Origin: JBCBGF01 sp039820585
GTDB taxonomy: Bacteria; Pseudomonadota; Alphaproteobacteria; Rhodobacterales; Rhodobacteraceae
Assembly (NCBI GenBank): GCA_039820585.1
Contig: JBCBPV010000001.1
Coordinates: forward strand, 70,999 to 134,998
Length of the DNA stretch: 64,000 nt
Direction of reading: 5' to 3'
Below, one piece after another: positions 34,158 through 42,631 of this stretch; within the stretch, counting starts at the first letter, position 1; the number at the start of each line of letters is the position of its first letter. Under the pieces are notes generated by a model that saw only the letters and a program-made list of their open reading frames with translations, did no database searches and was not told the DNA's origin. The position numbers were made by a program, and so were the translations under genes.

Positions 34158-36113
34158 TTAGCGCAGCTTCAGCTCATCGCTCAGCCGAATATCCGACGTC
34201 TCCCCGCTCAGCCGCGCGCGATAGACCGGCAGGCTTTCCATCACGCGCATTACGTAGTTGCGGGTTTCGCGGAACTGGATGTGTTCGACCCAGTCGATGG
34301 CATCGACATCCGCATTTCGCGGATCGCCCTGTTCCCGCATCCAACGCAACGGGCGGCTGGGCCCCGCGTTATAGGCGGCCGCGACCAGCATCATGTTGGG
34401 CCCGAACTGATCCACCAGCTCTTCGATATAGGCCACGCCAATCCGCGCATTATAAACCGGGTCTTGCTGCAACTGTTTGGTCGAAAACCGTACATCCAGC
34501 CGCTCTGCCACGGCGCGGGCCGTGCGGGGCATCACTTGCATCAGGCCCACGGCGCCCGCCCCGCTGCGCACGGCGGGGTCAAACTCGCTTTCGCGGCGGG
34601 CAATCGCCAGGGCCATCTCTTCGGGCACATTCAGCTCTTCCAAGCCGAAATCGACCAGCGGGAAATAGGCATGGGGCACGACGACACCGGCGCGCGCGGC
34701 GCGTTTAGCGATCATCAGCGCGATATGGGCGTCTTCCAGCGACAGCGCATAATCCGCCAATTGGCCCAGCTGCGTCTGATCCAGGCTTTCGGCGAGATGG
34801 GTGAGAAAGCGTTCCGCCAGGCTGCGCTCGCCCGCCTTGTGCAAAAGCTGTGCCGCCTCCAGCACTGACGAGGTAACAAAGGGCGCCGCCGCCCAATCGG
34901 GATAATCCATTCGTCCGGTCAGCGCGGGATCCATGGGCAGGCTCGCGCGCTCTGCAGCCAGCAGGCCGTAAAAGCTCGTCTGGAACTCTGCCCCAAAGGC
35001 ATAGGCCTGGGCCGCACCCTCGACATCGCCCAATGCCTCATGCGCGCGACCTTCCCAATACCCGGCCCGGCCCAGGCTGATCGGGCTGGAGACCGCGATG
35101 CGGAAGCGGCGGAAATGCAGAAGCGCGCGTTCAGGATCGTCCTTGTACCGCAGCGCCAGATAGCCCGACAGCCATTCAAGATCGGCGTAGTGAATGCCCT
35201 CGGTCAACCCATGGGCCGAGGCCAGCGCATAGGCCGTCTCCCCCTCACCCTGGCGCATCGACCAGCGGGCCAGAACCCGCCGCCAGTTGGCCCAGCGCGC
35301 GGGCTGGCCCAATGCGCGTTCCGTGCCGGGCAGCGTCAGCGCAAGTTCCACGGCGGGCGCATTGCGTCCCTTTCGGGCGCGCCATTGGAACCGCTCGAAC
35401 ACCAGGCCGGGGTGATCGCGAAGGTCTTCGGGCACCGCCTCGATCAGCGCATCCACCCCGTTTTTGTCGTCGCGCAGCGCGATACGTGCGCGCGCCAGCG
35501 CCTGCCAGTCTTCGCTGACGCGGGGCAACATACGCTCCGCCGCCTTCGACTGACCCGACCACAACAGCCGGTCCATGCGCGCGGTGTGGTGCGGTTTGAC
35601 CAGATCGCCATAGCGTTCCAGAACATAGCGTTCGTCGCCGGTCGACAGATCGTATTCCGTCCAGGCCGAAATGATCAGATCCCGCGCGATGGCATCGCGG
35701 CCCAGGCTTTCATTCGCGGCGGCATGCACGATCATGCCCGCCCCGGTTTGCGGTGGGTTGGCGGCAAAGAACTCTGCCACGTCGCGCGCACGCGCCCGGT
35801 AGGGCACGGTGCCTTCGCTGCGACGGACCAGATAGCTCAGGCCCGGCCAGTCACCGCGCCGTTCCAGAAATGCGGTCATGTCATCGAACTTGCCGCGCCC
35901 GGCACGCAGGCGGTGCCATTCCACCACATCGCGCCCGACGGGGCCCGCGCGGTTGCCCGCCGCAAGGGCCGCGTCCCAATCGCCCTTACGCACAAGCGTC
36001 ATCGCCTCGCGCATGGCCTCAACCTCACGCGTGGTTTGTGCCGCTGAAGCGGTTGCAGTGACGATCAGAACCAGTAAAGCAGCAAGACTATGTACAAACC
36101 GGGCAGGTATCAT
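34158..36113 (-). CDS. slt: Soluble lytic murein transglycosylase
   Basis: 651 residues from ATG 36113. A signal peptide (IPARFVHSLAALLVLIVTATASA) leads to the periplasm. About 420 residues of alpha-helical repeats form the ring-shaped U domain, ending in the catalytic domain with ALAIARRESEFDPAVRSGAGAVGLMQVMPRTARAVAERL in two blocks; the Glu of RRESEFD is the catalytic acid, and VAAAYNAGPSRPLRW is the conserved product-site motif. It degrades peptidoglycan during turnover. It is divergent from dapA. Confidence 0.95.
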   Translation of the reverse strand: MIPARFVHSLAALLVLIVTATASAAQTTREVEAMREAMTLVRKGDWDAALAAGNRAGPVGRDVVEWHRLRAGRGKFDDMTAFLERRGDWPGLSYLVRRSEGTVPYRARARDVAEFFAANPPQTGAGMIVHAAANESLGRDAIARDLIISAWTEYDLSTGDERYVLERYGDLVKPHHTARMDRLLWSGQSKAAERMLPRVSEDWQALARARIALRDDKNGVDALIEAVPEDLRDHPGLVFERFQWRARKGRNAPAVELALTLPGTERALGQPARWANWRRVLARWSMRQGEGETAYALASAHGLTEGIHYADLEWLSGYLALRYKDDPERALLHFRRFRIAVSSPISLGRAGYWEGRAHEALGDVEGAAQAYAFGAEFQTSFYGLLAAERASLPMDPALTGRMDYPDWAAAPFVTSSVLEAAQLLHKAGERSLAERFLTHLAESLDQTQLGQLADYALSLEDAHIALMIAKRAARAGVVVPHAYFPLVDFGLEELNVPEEMALAIARRESEFDPAVRSGAGAVGLMQVMPRTARAVAERLDVRFSTKQLQQDPVYNARIGVAYIEELVDQFGPNMMLVAAAYNAGPSRPLRWMREQGDPRNADVDAIDWVEHIQFRETRNYVMRVMESLPVYRARLSGETSDIRLSDELKLR

Positions 36114-36157
36114 GCGTGTGACCCTAAGACCCCCCGGTAAACGAACAACACACAAAC

Positions 36158-36186
36158 TTGGCATTAGCAAGGCATGCGCTTAGGGT
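36158..36186 (+). promoter_or_regulatory. Candidate dapA promoter
   Basis: TTGGCA at 36158-36163 and TAGGGT at 36181-36186 are separated by 17 bases. The predicted transcript would start near 36193, giving a leader of about 45 bases before the dapA ATG with its AAGGAA ribosome site. The -10 is a weak match. It overlaps one arm of the GACCCTAAG inverted repeat. Confidence 0.35.
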
Positions 36187-36237
36187 CTGCCGCGATTTAA
36201 CTCGGGGCATTTGCCTCAAATGATAAGGAAATGCGTC

Positions 36238-37113
36238 ATGTTGAAAGGCTCTATGCCCGCCCTCGTCACGCCGTTCTCGGGCGGCGAAGTGGACTATGAC
36301 GCGCTGAAAAAGCTGATCGACTGGCAGATCTCCGAAGGCAGCCACGGCATCGTTCCCGTCGGCACCACCGGCGAAAGCCCCACGCTCAGCCATGCCGAAC
36401 ATGAGGCAGTGGTCGAGTTTGTGGTCAAGACCGTCGCAGGCCGCGTGCCGGTCGTCGCAGGGGCCGGATCGAACAACACCGATGAAGGCATTCGCTTCAT
36501 GCGCCACGCTCACGCGGTGGGCGCAGATGTGGCCCTGGTGGTGACGCCCTACTACAACAAGCCCACGCAGGCGGGCATGATCGCGCATTTCCGCGCGCTG
36601 CATGACTGCTGCGACCTGCCGATCGTGATCTACAACATCCCCGGCCGGTCGGTCGTGGACATGACGCCCGACACCATGGGCGAATTGGCAAAACTGCCCC
36701 GGATCATCGGCGTCAAGGATGCCACGGGCGACATCGTCCGCGTCTCGCACCAACGTGCGACCTGTGGCGCCGATTTCGTTCAACTGTCGGGCGAAGACGC
36801 CTCGGCCCTTGGCTTCAATGCCCATGGCGGGGTTGGCTGCATTTCGGTCACCGCAAACGTGGCCCCCCGGCTCTGTGCAGAGTTTCAAGAGGCGACGCTG
36901 ACCGGCGACTATGCCAAGGCCCTGACACTGCAGGACCGGCTGATGCCCCTGCACACCGCGATCTTCCTTGAACCCGGGCTTGCCGGTGCCAAATACGGTC
37001 TGTCGCGCCTGGGCCATTGCTCGGACGAGGTGCGCTTGCCTTTGGTCGGCGTCACCGACGGCACAAAGACCGCAATCGACGATGCGATGCGCCATGCGGG
37101 TCTGTTGAACTAG
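36238..37113 (+). CDS. dapA: 4-hydroxy-tetrahydrodipicolinate synthase
   Basis: 291 residues from ATG 36238, preceded by AAGGAA. VGTTGESPTLS is the substrate loop, YNIPGRSVVDM holds the catalytic Tyr, and GVKDATGD holds the Schiff-base Lys. The enzyme condenses pyruvate and aspartate semialdehyde in the lysine / meso-diaminopimelate route, which also feeds the cell wall. The frame from 36211 is longer but lacks a ribosome site. Divergent slt also concerns peptidoglycan. Confidence 0.97.
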   Translation: MLKGSMPALVTPFSGGEVDYDALKKLIDWQISEGSHGIVPVGTTGESPTLSHAEHEAVVEFVVKTVAGRVPVVAGAGSNNTDEGIRFMRHAHAVGADVALVVTPYYNKPTQAGMIAHFRALHDCCDLPIVIYNIPGRSVVDMTPDTMGELAKLPRIIGVKDATGDIVRVSHQRATCGADFVQLSGEDASALGFNAHGGVGCISVTANVAPRLCAEFQEATLTGDYAKALTLQDRLMPLHTAIFLEPGLAGAKYGLSRLGHCSDEVRLPLVGVTDGTKTAIDDAMRHAGLLN

Positions 37114-37159
37114 GGCAGTGGCGCTGGACTCAAAGCGCCGGCCTGCCTAAGTGACCCCC

Positions 37160-37636
37160 ATGGCCAAGCCCAAGGATAACCCCAACTACAAGGTCGTCGC
37201 CGAAAACCGGCGCGCGCGCTTTGACTATGCCATCCAGAGCGATCTGGAATGCGGCATCCAACTGATGGGGTCCGAGGTTAAGTCCCTGCGCGAGGGCCAG
37301 GCCAACATCGCCGAAAGCTATGCAACGGTGGATGAGGGTGAACTGTGGCTCGTGAACAGCTACATCGCACCCTACGACCAGGCCAAGACCTGGGGGCACG
37401 AAGATCGGCGTCGTCGCAAGCTGCTTGTCAGCCGCAAAGAGATGTCCGATCTCTGGAACGCGACCCAGCGCAAGGGGATGACGCTGGTGCCCCTGGTTCT
37501 CTATTTCAACCACCGCGGGCTGGCGAAGCTGAAGATCGGCATCGCCAAGGGTAAGAAGGTGGCCGACAAGCGCGAAACCTCGGCCAAGCGCGACTGGAAT
37601 CGCCAAAAGGCACGGCTGATAAAGGAACACGGGTAA
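37160..37636 (+). CDS. smpB: SsrA-binding protein
   Basis: 158 residues from ATG 37160. NRRARFDYAIQSDLECGIQLMGSEVKSLREGQANI (two blocks) and the basic C-terminal tail KKVADKRETSAKRDWNRQKARLIKEHG, broken here, are diagnostic. SmpB escorts tmRNA to stalled ribosomes. dapA followed by smpB is a common alphaproteobacterial order. I see no ssrA gene in the window. A GTG at 37151 would add three residues. Confidence 0.97.
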   Translation: MAKPKDNPNYKVVAENRRARFDYAIQSDLECGIQLMGSEVKSLREGQANIAESYATVDEGELWLVNSYIAPYDQAKTWGHEDRRRRKLLVSRKEMSDLWNATQRKGMTLVPLVLYFNHRGLAKLKIGIAKGKKVADKRETSAKRDWNRQKARLIKEHG

Positions 37637-37795
37637 AACCGGACCCGTTTTCCCCGTGAACCGCGCGGCCCACCTTCCCATATGACAGTCGAGAGCGGCG
37701 ACGAAGTTTGCACACTATGCTGGCGTCCGCGTCGCATATGACTTTTGGCAAGGTGAGTTGTCGCCGCTTGGGTTTGTTGTAACGAGTGTGCCTTG

Positions 37796-37820
37796 CGGCC
37801 CGGGACCACCGCCCGGGCCG
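37796..37820 (+). terminator. GC-rich hairpin between smpB and sseA
   Basis: CGGCCCGGG (37796-37804), loop ACCACCG, CCCGGGCCG (37812-37820), followed by TTCTCGTTT. A nine-base perfect stem with a moderate T-rich tail fits a terminator for smpB, or the end of a small RNA in the 263-base gap. Confidence 0.55.
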
Positions 37821-37899
37821 TTCTCGTTTGCCCACCGGCCTTGCCACGCATGACACCGGGATGTAGCACGAACCCAACCGACTGCGGAGTGCGCGCCCC

Positions 37900-38748
37900 A
37901 TGACCGACGACCCCACAACCCTGGTCTCGACCGCCTGGCTCGCCGCACATCTGAACGATCCCGATCTGCGGGTGCTCGATGGCAGCTATTACCTCGCCGA
38001 TATGGGCCGCGACGCAAAGGCCGAATACGCCAGCGCCCATATCCCCGGCGCGCGGTTCTTCGACATTGACGAGATCAGCGATCACCGATCCGAGCTGCCC
38101 CATATGGTGCCGCCGGTCGAGAAATTCATGAGCCGGATGCGCGCCATGGGCGTGGGCGACGGCCACCAGGTCGTGGTCTATGACGGCGCGGGCCTATTTT
38201 CAGCCGCGCGCGTGTGGTGGCTGTTCCGGCTGATGGGCAAGACCGATGTCGCCGTTCTGGATGGCGGTTTCCCCAAGTGGCAGGCCGAGGGGCACCCGGT
38301 GGGCGACCTGCCCCCGATCGTGCGCGACCGCCACATGACCGTGACCCGGCAGAACCACATGGTGCGCGATGTCACCCAAGTCGCCGCCGCATCGAAACTG
38401 CGCGACCATGAAATCGTCGATGCGCGGTCGCCATCCCGCTTTACCGGTGCGGAAAAGGAGCCGCGCGCCGGCCTCCGCTCGGGCCATATTCCGGGCTCAA
38501 AGAACGTACATTACCGGACGCTCCTGAACGATGACGGCACGATGAAAGACCCCGACGCCCTGCGCGCGGTGTTCCAGGCGGCAGAGGTCGATCTGTCAAA
38601 GCCTGTCATCACCACATGCGGCTCCGGCGTCACGGCGGCGATCCTGTACCTGGCGTTGGAGCGTATGGGGGTCGAACGGCTGTCGCTTTACGATGGCTCG
38701 TGGTCCGAATGGGGGCGGTATGACGAGCTGAAAGTCGAAACCGGATGA
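37900..38748 (+). CDS. sseA: 3-mercaptopyruvate sulfurtransferase
   Basis: 282 residues with two rhodanese domains. The first (about 10-130) is inactive, as usual. The second ends in TTCGSGVTAA, with active-site C240; CGSGVTA is the loop of mercaptopyruvate sulfurtransferases rather than thiosulfate:cyanide rhodaneses (CRKGVTA). The enzyme transfers sulfur from 3-mercaptopyruvate to thiols or cyanide. It overlaps the acetyltransferase gene by four bases. Confidence 0.9.
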   Translation: MTDDPTTLVSTAWLAAHLNDPDLRVLDGSYYLADMGRDAKAEYASAHIPGARFFDIDEISDHRSELPHMVPPVEKFMSRMRAMGVGDGHQVVVYDGAGLFSAARVWWLFRLMGKTDVAVLDGGFPKWQAEGHPVGDLPPIVRDRHMTVTRQNHMVRDVTQVAAASKLRDHEIVDARSPSRFTGAEKEPRAGLRSGHIPGSKNVHYRTLLNDDGTMKDPDALRAVFQAAEVDLSKPVITTCGSGVTAAILYLALERMGVERLSLYDGSWSEWGRYDELKVETG

Positions 38749-39311
38749 CTGTTCTGCCCGCCGGAACCCAGGTGGACTATACCGTCACCTGGTTAGAGAT
38801 GACGGCCCGGCCAACCTATTGCTACCCCACACTGCCCGCGACGCATCCCGCGTCACTCTTGAAGGCAAAGGCTGCACCGAACTGGTATTTCCTGTCGCTC
38901 TACGATGCGGTGGGGCGCGACTATGCCTGGGAAGATGCGCATGACCGGGATCCGGCCGAATTGCAGGGCTGGCTCGATGACGCCGCCGTCGATCTGTTCA
39001 CGCTCATGGCCCACGGCTGGCCGCATGGCTTCTTCATCCTCGACGGGCGCAAGGCGAAGACCTGTGAACTGGCTTATTTCGGCCTGGTCCCCCAGGCAGT
39101 GGGCCAGGGACTGGGCGCATTTCTCTTGCGCACCGCCATCCTGACCGCATGGGACCGGCCCGGGGTGGAACGCCTGGCCGTCAACACCTGCACCCTTGAC
39201 CATCCCCGCGCCTTGCAGACCTATCAAAGGCACGGATTCGTGCCGGTCCGCCGGCAGGATTTCACCCGAACGCTCAAGCGACCGCGTGATCTGACGCGGA
39301 TCCCCGACTGA
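38745..39311 (+). CDS. GNAT-family acetyltransferase
   Basis: 188 residues. ELAYFGLVPQAVGQGLGAFLLRTAILTAW is the acetyl-CoA binding motif, and TCTLDHPRALQTYQRHGFVPVRRQ is the C-terminal GNAT block. The protein starts within sseA by ATGA overlap and ends 11 bases before the aminotransferase, suggesting one operon with sulfur and amino-acid enzymes. Substrate unknown. Confidence 0.85.
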   Translation: MTVLPAGTQVDYTVTWLEMTARPTYCYPTLPATHPASLLKAKAAPNWYFLSLYDAVGRDYAWEDAHDRDPAELQGWLDDAAVDLFTLMAHGWPHGFFILDGRKAKTCELAYFGLVPQAVGQGLGAFLLRTAILTAWDRPGVERLAVNTCTLDHPRALQTYQRHGFVPVRRQDFTRTLKRPRDLTRIPD

Positions 39312-39322
39312 AAGGGCAACCC

Positions 39323-40507
39323 ATGCTGTCGAACCTCAAGACCCACCCCGCCGACAAGATCCTCGCGCTGATGGCTGCCTACAAAGAAGATCCGCGCGAA
39401 AACAAGGTGGATCTGGGGGTGGGCGTCTACAAGGACGCCGATGGCAAAACGCCGATCATGCGGGCGGTGAAAACGGCCGAGAAACAGCTGTGGGAAGCCG
39501 AGACCACAAAATCCTACGTGGGCCTGATCGGCGATCCGGCGTTTAACACGGCGATGCGCGACCTGATCCTGGGCGATGCGGTGGACGATGCGCGGCTTGC
39601 CTCTGCGGCCACACCCGGTGGCACGGGTGCGGTGCGTCAGGCGCTGGAACTGGTGAAGCTCGCCAACCCTGATGCCACGATCTGGGTGTCGGACCCGACC
39701 TGGCCCAATCACCTGACAATCATCAAATACCTCGGCCTGCCGATGCAGACCTATCGCTACTTCGACAACGCCACCCGCGCGGTGGATTTCGCGGGCATGA
39801 TGCATGACCTGCGCCATGCCAAAGCAGGCGATGTGGTGCTGCTCCACGGCTGCTGCCACAACCCCACCGGCGCGAACCTGACGCTGGACGAATGGGGCGC
39901 GGTGGCCGATTTCATCCAGGCCTCTGGCGCTTTGCCGATGATCGACATCGCGTATCAGGGCTTCGGCGACGGGTTGGAGGAAGATGCGGCGGGTACACGC
40001 CTGATGGCCTCTCGTCTGCCAGAGATGCTGATCGCCGCCAGCTGTTCGAAGAATTTCGGGATCTACCGCGAACGCACCGGCATCCTGATCGGGATGTCCG
40101 AGACCGCCGAAAGTGCCGGTGTGACGCAGAACAACCTGGCCTTCCTGAACCGCCAGAACTTCTCCTTCCCGCCCGATCACGGCGCGCGGCTGGTGACGAT
40201 GATCCTGACCGATCCCGCGCTTCGCGCCGATTGGCAGGCGGAACTGGAAGAGGTGCGCACCGGCATGCTGGCCTTGCGAGAGACACTGGCGGGCGAGCTG
40301 CGCCAGCGCACAAACTCCGACAGGTTCGATTTCCTGGCCGATCACCGCGGCATGTTCTCACGCCTGGGCGCGACACCCGACCAGGTGACCGCGATGCGCG
40401 AAGATCACGGGATCTACATGGTGGGCGACTCACGGTTGAACATCGCGGGCATCAACGCGCGCACCGTGCCGATCCTGGCCGAAGCCATCGTCGCTGCAGG
40501 CGTCTGA
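39323..40507 (+). CDS. tyrB: Aromatic/aspartate aminotransferase, class I
   Basis: 394 residues. DLGVGVYKDADGKTPIM near the start and CCHNPTGANL with SCSKNFGIYRERTG (PLP Lys in SCSKNFG) identify the Ia-subgroup aspartate/aromatic aminotransferases. It exchanges an amino group between aromatic amino acids or aspartate and 2-oxoglutarate. Substrate preference is not decided by sequence; annotations of close homologues vary between aspC and tyrB. An AAAGGG ribosome site precedes the ATG. It is convergent with amtB across a repeat-rich gap. Confidence 0.85.
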   Translation: MLSNLKTHPADKILALMAAYKEDPRENKVDLGVGVYKDADGKTPIMRAVKTAEKQLWEAETTKSYVGLIGDPAFNTAMRDLILGDAVDDARLASAATPGGTGAVRQALELVKLANPDATIWVSDPTWPNHLTIIKYLGLPMQTYRYFDNATRAVDFAGMMHDLRHAKAGDVVLLHGCCHNPTGANLTLDEWGAVADFIQASGALPMIDIAYQGFGDGLEEDAAGTRLMASRLPEMLIAASCSKNFGIYRERTGILIGMSETAESAGVTQNNLAFLNRQNFSFPPDHGARLVTMILTDPALRADWQAELEEVRTGMLALRETLAGELRQRTNSDRFDFLADHRGMFSRLGATPDQVTAMREDHGIYMVGDSRLNIAGINARTVPILAEAIVAAGV

Positions 40508-40518
40508 CCTCTCATACA

Positions 40519-40626
40519 TTTGGGGCGTTGCCCCCGCCGCCCAAGGGCGGCTCCCCCAGGATATTTCCGGACCAAAGAGCCTGAGGCCACGTCCGCTGTT
40601 CTTTGGTCGGGAAATATCCCCGCCGG
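40519..40626. repeat. Palindromic intergenic repeat, copy 1 (inverted pair)
   Basis: The gap between tyrB and amtB carries a repeat seen again at 57224-57287 in opposite orientation. Copy 1 runs from TTTGGGGCGTTGCCCCC (40519) to GGACCAAAG at about 40577. A second half-copy (TCTTTGGTCGGGAAATATCC, 40600-40619) faces it, so GGATATTTCCGGACCAAAGA (40559-40578) and the half-copy form a long imperfect hairpin. Such elements occur widely between genes of Rhodobacteraceae; function unknown. Confidence 0.75.
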
Positions 40627-40639
40627 AGGCATGAAAAAA

Positions 40640-40659
40640 CCCGGGCGCGAACGCCCGGG
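40640..40659 (-). terminator. Intrinsic terminator of glnK-amtB
   Basis: CCCGGGCG (40640-40647), a four-base loop CGAA, then CGCCCGGG (40652-40659). On the minus strand the hairpin is followed directly by TTTTTT (the A-run at 40634-40639). It lies 29 bases past the amtB stop. Confidence 0.85.
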
Positions 40660-40688
40660 CCAGGTTTGAAGACTGACAGGAAGGGAGA

Positions 40689-42002
40689 TCAGCCTTTCGA
40701 AAAGTCCGGATATGCTTCCATACCCATTTCCGAGACATCGAGACCCGCAAGCTCTTCCTCTTCGCCGACACGAATGCCCATGATCCCCTTGAGGATGATC
40801 CAGACAATCAGGCTGGCAACGAAGGTGAAGACACCGTAGGCCGCGATCCCGGTCAGCTGGGTCACAAGGCTTGCATCACCGTTGTAGAAGATCACAGCGA
40901 TCGTGCCCCAGATCCCTGCGAACAGGTGCACCGGAATGGCGCCAACGACATCGTCGATCTTCATCTTGTCGAGCATCGGAACCGTGAACACCACGATTAC
41001 ACCGCCGATCGCACCGATCCAGAGCGCGCCGAAAAGCGTGGGTGCCAGCGGTTCCGCCGTGATCGACACCAGACCGGCCAGGGCACCGTTCAGCACCATG
41101 GTGAGGTCAGGCTTCTTGTACAGGATCTGCGTCAGGATCAACGCGGTCACCGCACCGGCCGCTGCCGCCATGTTGGTGTTGGCAAAGATGCGCGACACGT
41201 CAGAGACGTCGCCCACAGTGCCCATGGCCAGCTGCGAGCCGCCGTTGAAGCCGAACCAACCCAGCCACAGGATGAATGTGCCCAGCGTGGCCAAAGCAAG
41301 GTTCGAACCCGGCATTGGGTTAACCTGACCGTCCTTGTACTTGCCAAGGCGTGGCCCGAGGATAATAGCACCCGCAAGCGCGGCCCAACCACCGACCGAG
41401 TGGACAACCGTCGACCCAGCAAAATCGGAAAAGCCCATCTCAGATAGCCAGCCGCCGCCCCACTGCCACGAACCCGAGATCGGGTACATCACACCGGTCA
41501 GCACGACCACGAAGAACAGGAACGGCCACAGCTTGATCCGTTCGGCCAAAGCACCCGACACGATCGAGGCAGTGGCAGCCACAAACACCAGCTGGAAGAA
41601 GAAGTCCGACCCGACGGACGCATAATCCAGTGCCGCGTCAGCCGCAGCCACACCCACCGGGTCCAGCACCGTTGGCACGAAGAATGAGCCGACGTAGCCA
41701 TTGAAATCGCCGGGATACATCAGGTTGAAGCCGATCAGCCAATACATGATCGCCGCAACCGAATAGAGCGCGATGTTCTTGGTCATCTGCATGGTCACGT
41801 TCTTCGACCGCACCAGACCACCTTCGAGCATGGCAAAACCGCAGGCCATGAAGAACACAAGGAAACCCGCCATGCAGAACAGCAGGGTTGTCATGATATA
41901 CGGGCCGATTTCGTCGAACCCGGGCGCCTCTTCCTGGGCGATGCCCAGTGTCGGCACGGCGGCAAGCACCGCTGTTGCAAGAACAATTCTTGAGAGTTTC
42001 AT
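40689..42002 (-). CDS. amtB: Ammonium transporter AmtB
   Basis: 437 residues. A signal peptide-like start (KLSRIVLATAVLAAVPTLGIAQ) is followed by eleven hydrophobic helices. FFMACGFAMLEGGLVRSKN, VVHSVGGWAALAGA (first pore His) and IPVHLFAGIWGTIAV (second pore His) are the Amt signature regions. It conducts ammonium into the cell and is blocked by unmodified GlnK. It lies 29 bases after glnK, and the two are surely co-transcribed. A strong terminator ends the unit. Confidence 0.97.
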   Translation of the reverse strand: MKLSRIVLATAVLAAVPTLGIAQEEAPGFDEIGPYIMTTLLFCMAGFLVFFMACGFAMLEGGLVRSKNVTMQMTKNIALYSVAAIMYWLIGFNLMYPGDFNGYVGSFFVPTVLDPVGVAAADAALDYASVGSDFFFQLVFVAATASIVSGALAERIKLWPFLFFVVVLTGVMYPISGSWQWGGGWLSEMGFSDFAGSTVVHSVGGWAALAGAIILGPRLGKYKDGQVNPMPGSNLALATLGTFILWLGWFGFNGGSQLAMGTVGDVSDVSRIFANTNMAAAAGAVTALILTQILYKKPDLTMVLNGALAGLVSITAEPLAPTLFGALWIGAIGGVIVVFTVPMLDKMKIDDVVGAIPVHLFAGIWGTIAVIFYNGDASLVTQLTGIAAYGVFTFVASLIVWIILKGIMGIRVGEEEELAGLDVSEMGMEAYPDFSKG

Positions 42003-42031
42003 ATGTTTAAGTCCCCTTGACCCTTAGCCGC

Positions 42032-42376
42032 TCAGAGCGCGTCTGCGTTGGTTTCGCCGGTGCGAACGCGCATCGCGCTTTCCACATCCAGGACAAAGAT
42101 TTTGCCGTCGCCGATTTTGTCGGTCTTGGCGGTCGAAGAGATGGTTTCAACCACCTGATCGGCCATGCTTTCGGCCACAACGATTTCAAGTTTCACTTTC
42201 GGCACGAAGTTCACGGCGTATTCAGCCCCGCGATAGATCTCCGTGTGGCCCGATTGCGAGCCGAAGCCCTTGATTTCGGTGACCATCATGCCGCGCACCC
42301 CGATCGAGGTGAGCGCTTCGCGTACCTCTTCGAGCTTGAACGGCTTGATCGCTGCAATGATGAGTTTCACTTGCAT
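42032..42376 (-). CDS. glnK: Nitrogen regulatory protein P-II (GlnK)
   Basis: 114 residues from ATG 42376. KLIIAAIKPFKLEEVREAL starts the PII fold. The T-loop YRGAEYAVNFVPK carries Y53 (Y51 in E. coli numbering), the uridylylation site. GDGKIFVLDVESAMRVRTGE is the C-terminal signature. GlnK reads 2-oxoglutarate and ATP/ADP and gates AmtB. Another in-frame ATG at 42388 gives MRKG-; the GGAAGGGG ribosome site fits 42376. Confidence 0.96.
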   Translation of the reverse strand: MQVKLIIAAIKPFKLEEVREALTSIGVRGMMVTEIKGFGSQSGHTEIYRGAEYAVNFVPKVKLEIVVAESMADQVVETISSTAKTDKIGDGKIFVLDVESAMRVRTGETNADAL

Positions 42377-42486
42377 CCCCTTCCGCAACGCGAGGACTGC
42401 CCCCGCAATTCCACGGGGGCAACAGGGCGCTTGGGGACGCGAAACTCAAGGAATTGCGGGCAGGAATTGGGCAGCTTGACGAAGCA

Positions 42487-42508
42487 TTTTGCACAATTTT
42501 TGCACAAA
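42487..42508 (-). repeat. 11-base tandem repeat upstream of glnK
   Basis: TTTTGCACAAT and TTTTGCACAAA stand in tandem, about 111-132 bases upstream of the glnK start. Each contains TGCAC, the half-site of NtrC enhancers, placed one helical turn apart. The usual inverted TGCAC-N-GTGCA layout is not formed, so binding by NtrC is only a possibility. Confidence 0.4.
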
Positions 42509-42631
42509 TGACGCCATCTGCTGTAATTTTGGGCGAAAGAAAAAGCGCCGCACCCCGTTTCACGGGTGCCTTTGACGGCAGAGGCGGGCTAAATTGCCAA
42601 AAAACGGGCAGGCAACCAGACACGTGACAGT

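Noticed and set aside
37637..37899. tmRNA gene next to smpB
   Set aside because: No tmRNA 5' or 3' domain, no tag-coding sequence and no tRNA-Ala-like end were seen.
42377..42631. Possible sigma-54 promoter for glnK
   Set aside because: I looked for GG-N10-GC on the glnK strand; the candidates near 42385-42425 have wrong spacing or lack the GG.
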